Source of the DNA: an uncultured bacterium
GTDB taxonomy: Bacteria; Actinomycetota; Coriobacteriia; Coriobacteriales; Coriobacteriaceae
DNA: 5,750 nucleotides
Assembly (NCBI GenBank): GCA_905215095.1
Contig: CAJMOL010000119.1
Location: 1 to 5,750, forward strand
Direction: 5' to 3'
Part shown: positions 4,203 through 5,750 of the stretch, one piece after another
Layout of the letters: each line of letters opens with the position of its first letter
Numbering within the stretch: position 1 is the stretch's first letter
Translations under genes and position numbers: made by a program
Notes under the pieces: model-generated
Told to the model about the DNA's origin: nothing
The model's database searches: none
What the model saw: only the letters and a program-made list of their open reading frames with translations

Positions 4203-5750
4203 ATGTCCACCACCTTAACCGACCCGCGCGCCGCTGCCGCCGCGCTGCTGGTGCCCGGCACCACCTGTCACGGCTTTGCCGTCGAGCGCTGCGAGACCGT
4301 GCCCGAGCTCGACTCGGAAGCCTACGTGCTGCGCCACACCGCCTCGGGCGCTCGTCTGCTGTACCTGGCGTGCGACGACGAAAACAAGGCCTTTGCCATT
4401 GGCTTTAAGACGCCGCCGGCCGATTCCACCGGCGTGTTCCATATTCTTGAGCACTCGGTGCTGTGCGGATCGGCCAAGTTTCCCGTCAAGGAGCCGTTCG
4501 TCGACCTGATCAAGAGCTCCATGCAGACGTTCCTCAACGCCATGACCTACCCCGACAAGACCATCTACCCCGTCGCCACCACCAACGAGCAGGATCTGTA
4601 CAACCTGATGGACGTGTACCTGGACGCGGTGTTCAACCCGGCCATCTATACCAAGCCCACCATTTTTGAGCAGGAGGGCTGGCACTACGAGCTGGACCTG
4701 CCGAAGGGCGCCGAGGGCGAGGGCAACGGCAGTTCCGCAAGCCTGCGCGAGGGAACCCTACGCTATAACGGCGTGGTGTTCAACGAGATGAAGGGCGCGT
4801 TGTCCGACCCCATGAGCGTGCTGGACGACGCCGTCAACGCCGCGCTTTATCCCGACACCGCCTATGCGCACGAGAGCGGCGGCGACCCACGCGCGATCCC
4901 TGCGCTCACCTACGAGCAGTTCCTGGACACGCACGCGCGCCACTACAATCCTTCCAACTCTTATATAACGCTCTACGGCGACCTAGATGTGGACCGCGCA
5001 CTGGCCTTTTTGGACGAGCGTTATCTGTCGCAGCCGAGTGCCGCGAGCCGCCGCATGGACGCAGCCGTCGCCGCCGGCGAGGACCCGTCCACGCTGGCGC
5101 CCAATCCGCTGGGCGTGCAGGCACCCGTGACCTGCGAGTACAAGCGCGTCGAGATGGCTACCACGCCCGAAAACGCCCTGGTGGGCCTGGGCCTTGTGCT
5201 GGGCAGCGCGCTCGACCGCAAACGCACGATCGCGGCAGATATCCTGTTTGAGGCACTGCTGGGCTCCAACGAAGCGCCAGTTAAGAAGGCCATTCTGGCC
5301 GCCGGCCTGGGCGGCAACGTGGCGAGCTACACCGCGGCCGAGAGCCTGCAGCCCTACGAGCTCATCATGCTGCAAAACGCGCAGCCCCGCGTGGCGCGCG
5401 AGCTGCGCCGCGTGTTCCAGGACGCCTGCCGCGACCTATGCGAGCATGGCGTTCCGCGCGAGCGCCTGGAAGCCATCATCAGCAGCAACGAATACGACCT
5501 GCGCCAGCGCGACTACGGTATCGCCGACGGCGTGGCCATTGCGTGCGACGCGCTGAGCACCTGGCTCTACGATGACGACGCCGCGACGCTGGCGCTCAAG
5601 TACGGCCCGGTGTACGAGGAGCTGCGTGGCGAGCTGGACGGCAGCTATTTTGAGGACCTGCTGCGCGAGCTGGTGCTGGAAAACGACCACATGGCGCTGG
5701 TCGAGCTGGTGCCGGTGGATGCCGCCGAGGGTGCGGAGAGTGCCGAGGCC
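4203..5750 (+). CDS. M16C presequence-protease-like zinc metallopeptidase, N-terminal half
   Basis: The 5' part of a zinc peptidase of the PreP/Cym1/falcilysin group (insulinase family, M16C), open to the right edge with 516 codons; full-length members are about 950-1,000 residues. The inverted zinc motif HILEH gives ligands H80 and H84 and catalytic base E83. The third ligand is E195 in GVVFNEMKG, a hallmark of this subfamily. The spacing between H84 and E195 is somewhat longer than I recall for human PreP (about 97), because of an acidic Gly/Ser-rich insert at about 168-181. After the catalytic domain, HYNPSNSYITLYGDLD (247-262) opens the second M16 domain, and FEDLLRELVLENDH (from ~483) begins the linker region typical of M16C proteins. 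No signal peptide is seen, so a cytoplasmic role in degrading short peptides is likely. Strongly GC-rich codon use marks it as native core sequence. Confidence 0.93.
   Translation, partial: MSTTLTDPRAAAAALLVPGTTCHGFAVERCETVPELDSEAYVLRHTASGARLLYLACDDENKAFAIGFKTPPADSTGVFHILEHSVLCGSAKFPVKEPFVDLIKSSMQTFLNAMTYPDKTIYPVATTNEQDLYNLMDVYLDAVFNPAIYTKPTIFEQEGWHYELDLPKGAEGEGNGSSASLREGTLRYNGVVFNEMKGALSDPMSVLDDAVNAALYPDTAYAHESGGDPRAIPALTYEQFLDTHARHYNPSNSYITLYGDLDVDRALAFLDERYLSQPSAASRRMDAAVAAGEDPSTLAPNPLGVQAPVTCEYKRVEMATTPENALVGLGLVLGSALDRKRTIAADILFEALLGSNEAPVKKAILAAGLGGNVASYTAAESLQPYELIMLQNAQPRVARELRRVFQDACRDLCEHGVPRERLEAIISSNEYDLRQRDYGIADGVAIACDALSTWLYDDDAATLALKYGPVYEELRGELDGSYFEDLLRELVLENDHMALVELVPVDAAEGAESAEA

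Noticed and set aside
4215..5690. Long antisense and alternate-frame open frames opposite the M16 gene
   Set aside because: Typical by-products of GC-rich third positions in the real peptidase gene. They contain no motifs and overlap the HxxEH-bearing frame.

Overview
The window looks like chromosome of a high-GC Gram-positive bacterium, most likely a gut actinobacterium of the Coriobacteriia (Collinsella-like). This placement rests on GC-rich codon use in the right-hand gene, GTG starts with strong Shine-Dalgarno sequences, and my impression of the gene types. It is an inference, not a database result.

Layout: (1) positions 1-154, minus strand: the 5' end of a small cysteine-rich protein that runs off the left edge. 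(2) 277-1359, minus: a predicted HNH (HNH_2-type) endonuclease, visibly less GC-rich than the right-hand gene. (3) 1369-1574: a divergent promoter region. (4) 1575-2066, plus: an orphan 163-residue protein. (5) 2167-3633, minus: a Schlafen-AlbA_2/HATPase_c_4 protein with a C-terminal winged helix (COG2865-like), convergent with gene 4. (6) 3634-4202: a 570-base, partly AT-rich gap with no convincing gene, holding two near-identical blocks of the 9-mer TTATCTCTC and its inverse, then a long imperfect inverted repeat. (7) 4203-5750, plus: the N-terminal half of an M16C presequence-protease-like zinc peptidase, running off the right edge.

The most interesting part is the gap at 3634-4202. Two blocks 165 bp apart repeat the same architecture of 9-mers (start-to-start spacing 13, 18 and 24 bp). 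They flank the best promoter candidate of the Schlafen-like gene. The simplest reading is a two-block operator array bound by a regulator, possibly the winged helix of the Schlafen-like protein itself. Next to it, 3970-4039 can fold into a near-continuous 23-bp helix that no gene explains.

The left part (HNH nuclease, cysteine-rich protein, Schlafen-like regulator, orphan gene) looks like accessory DNA, perhaps defence-related, beside a core housekeeping peptidase. The window holds no complete known defence system, tRNA, rRNA, CRISPR array or transposase that I can see.
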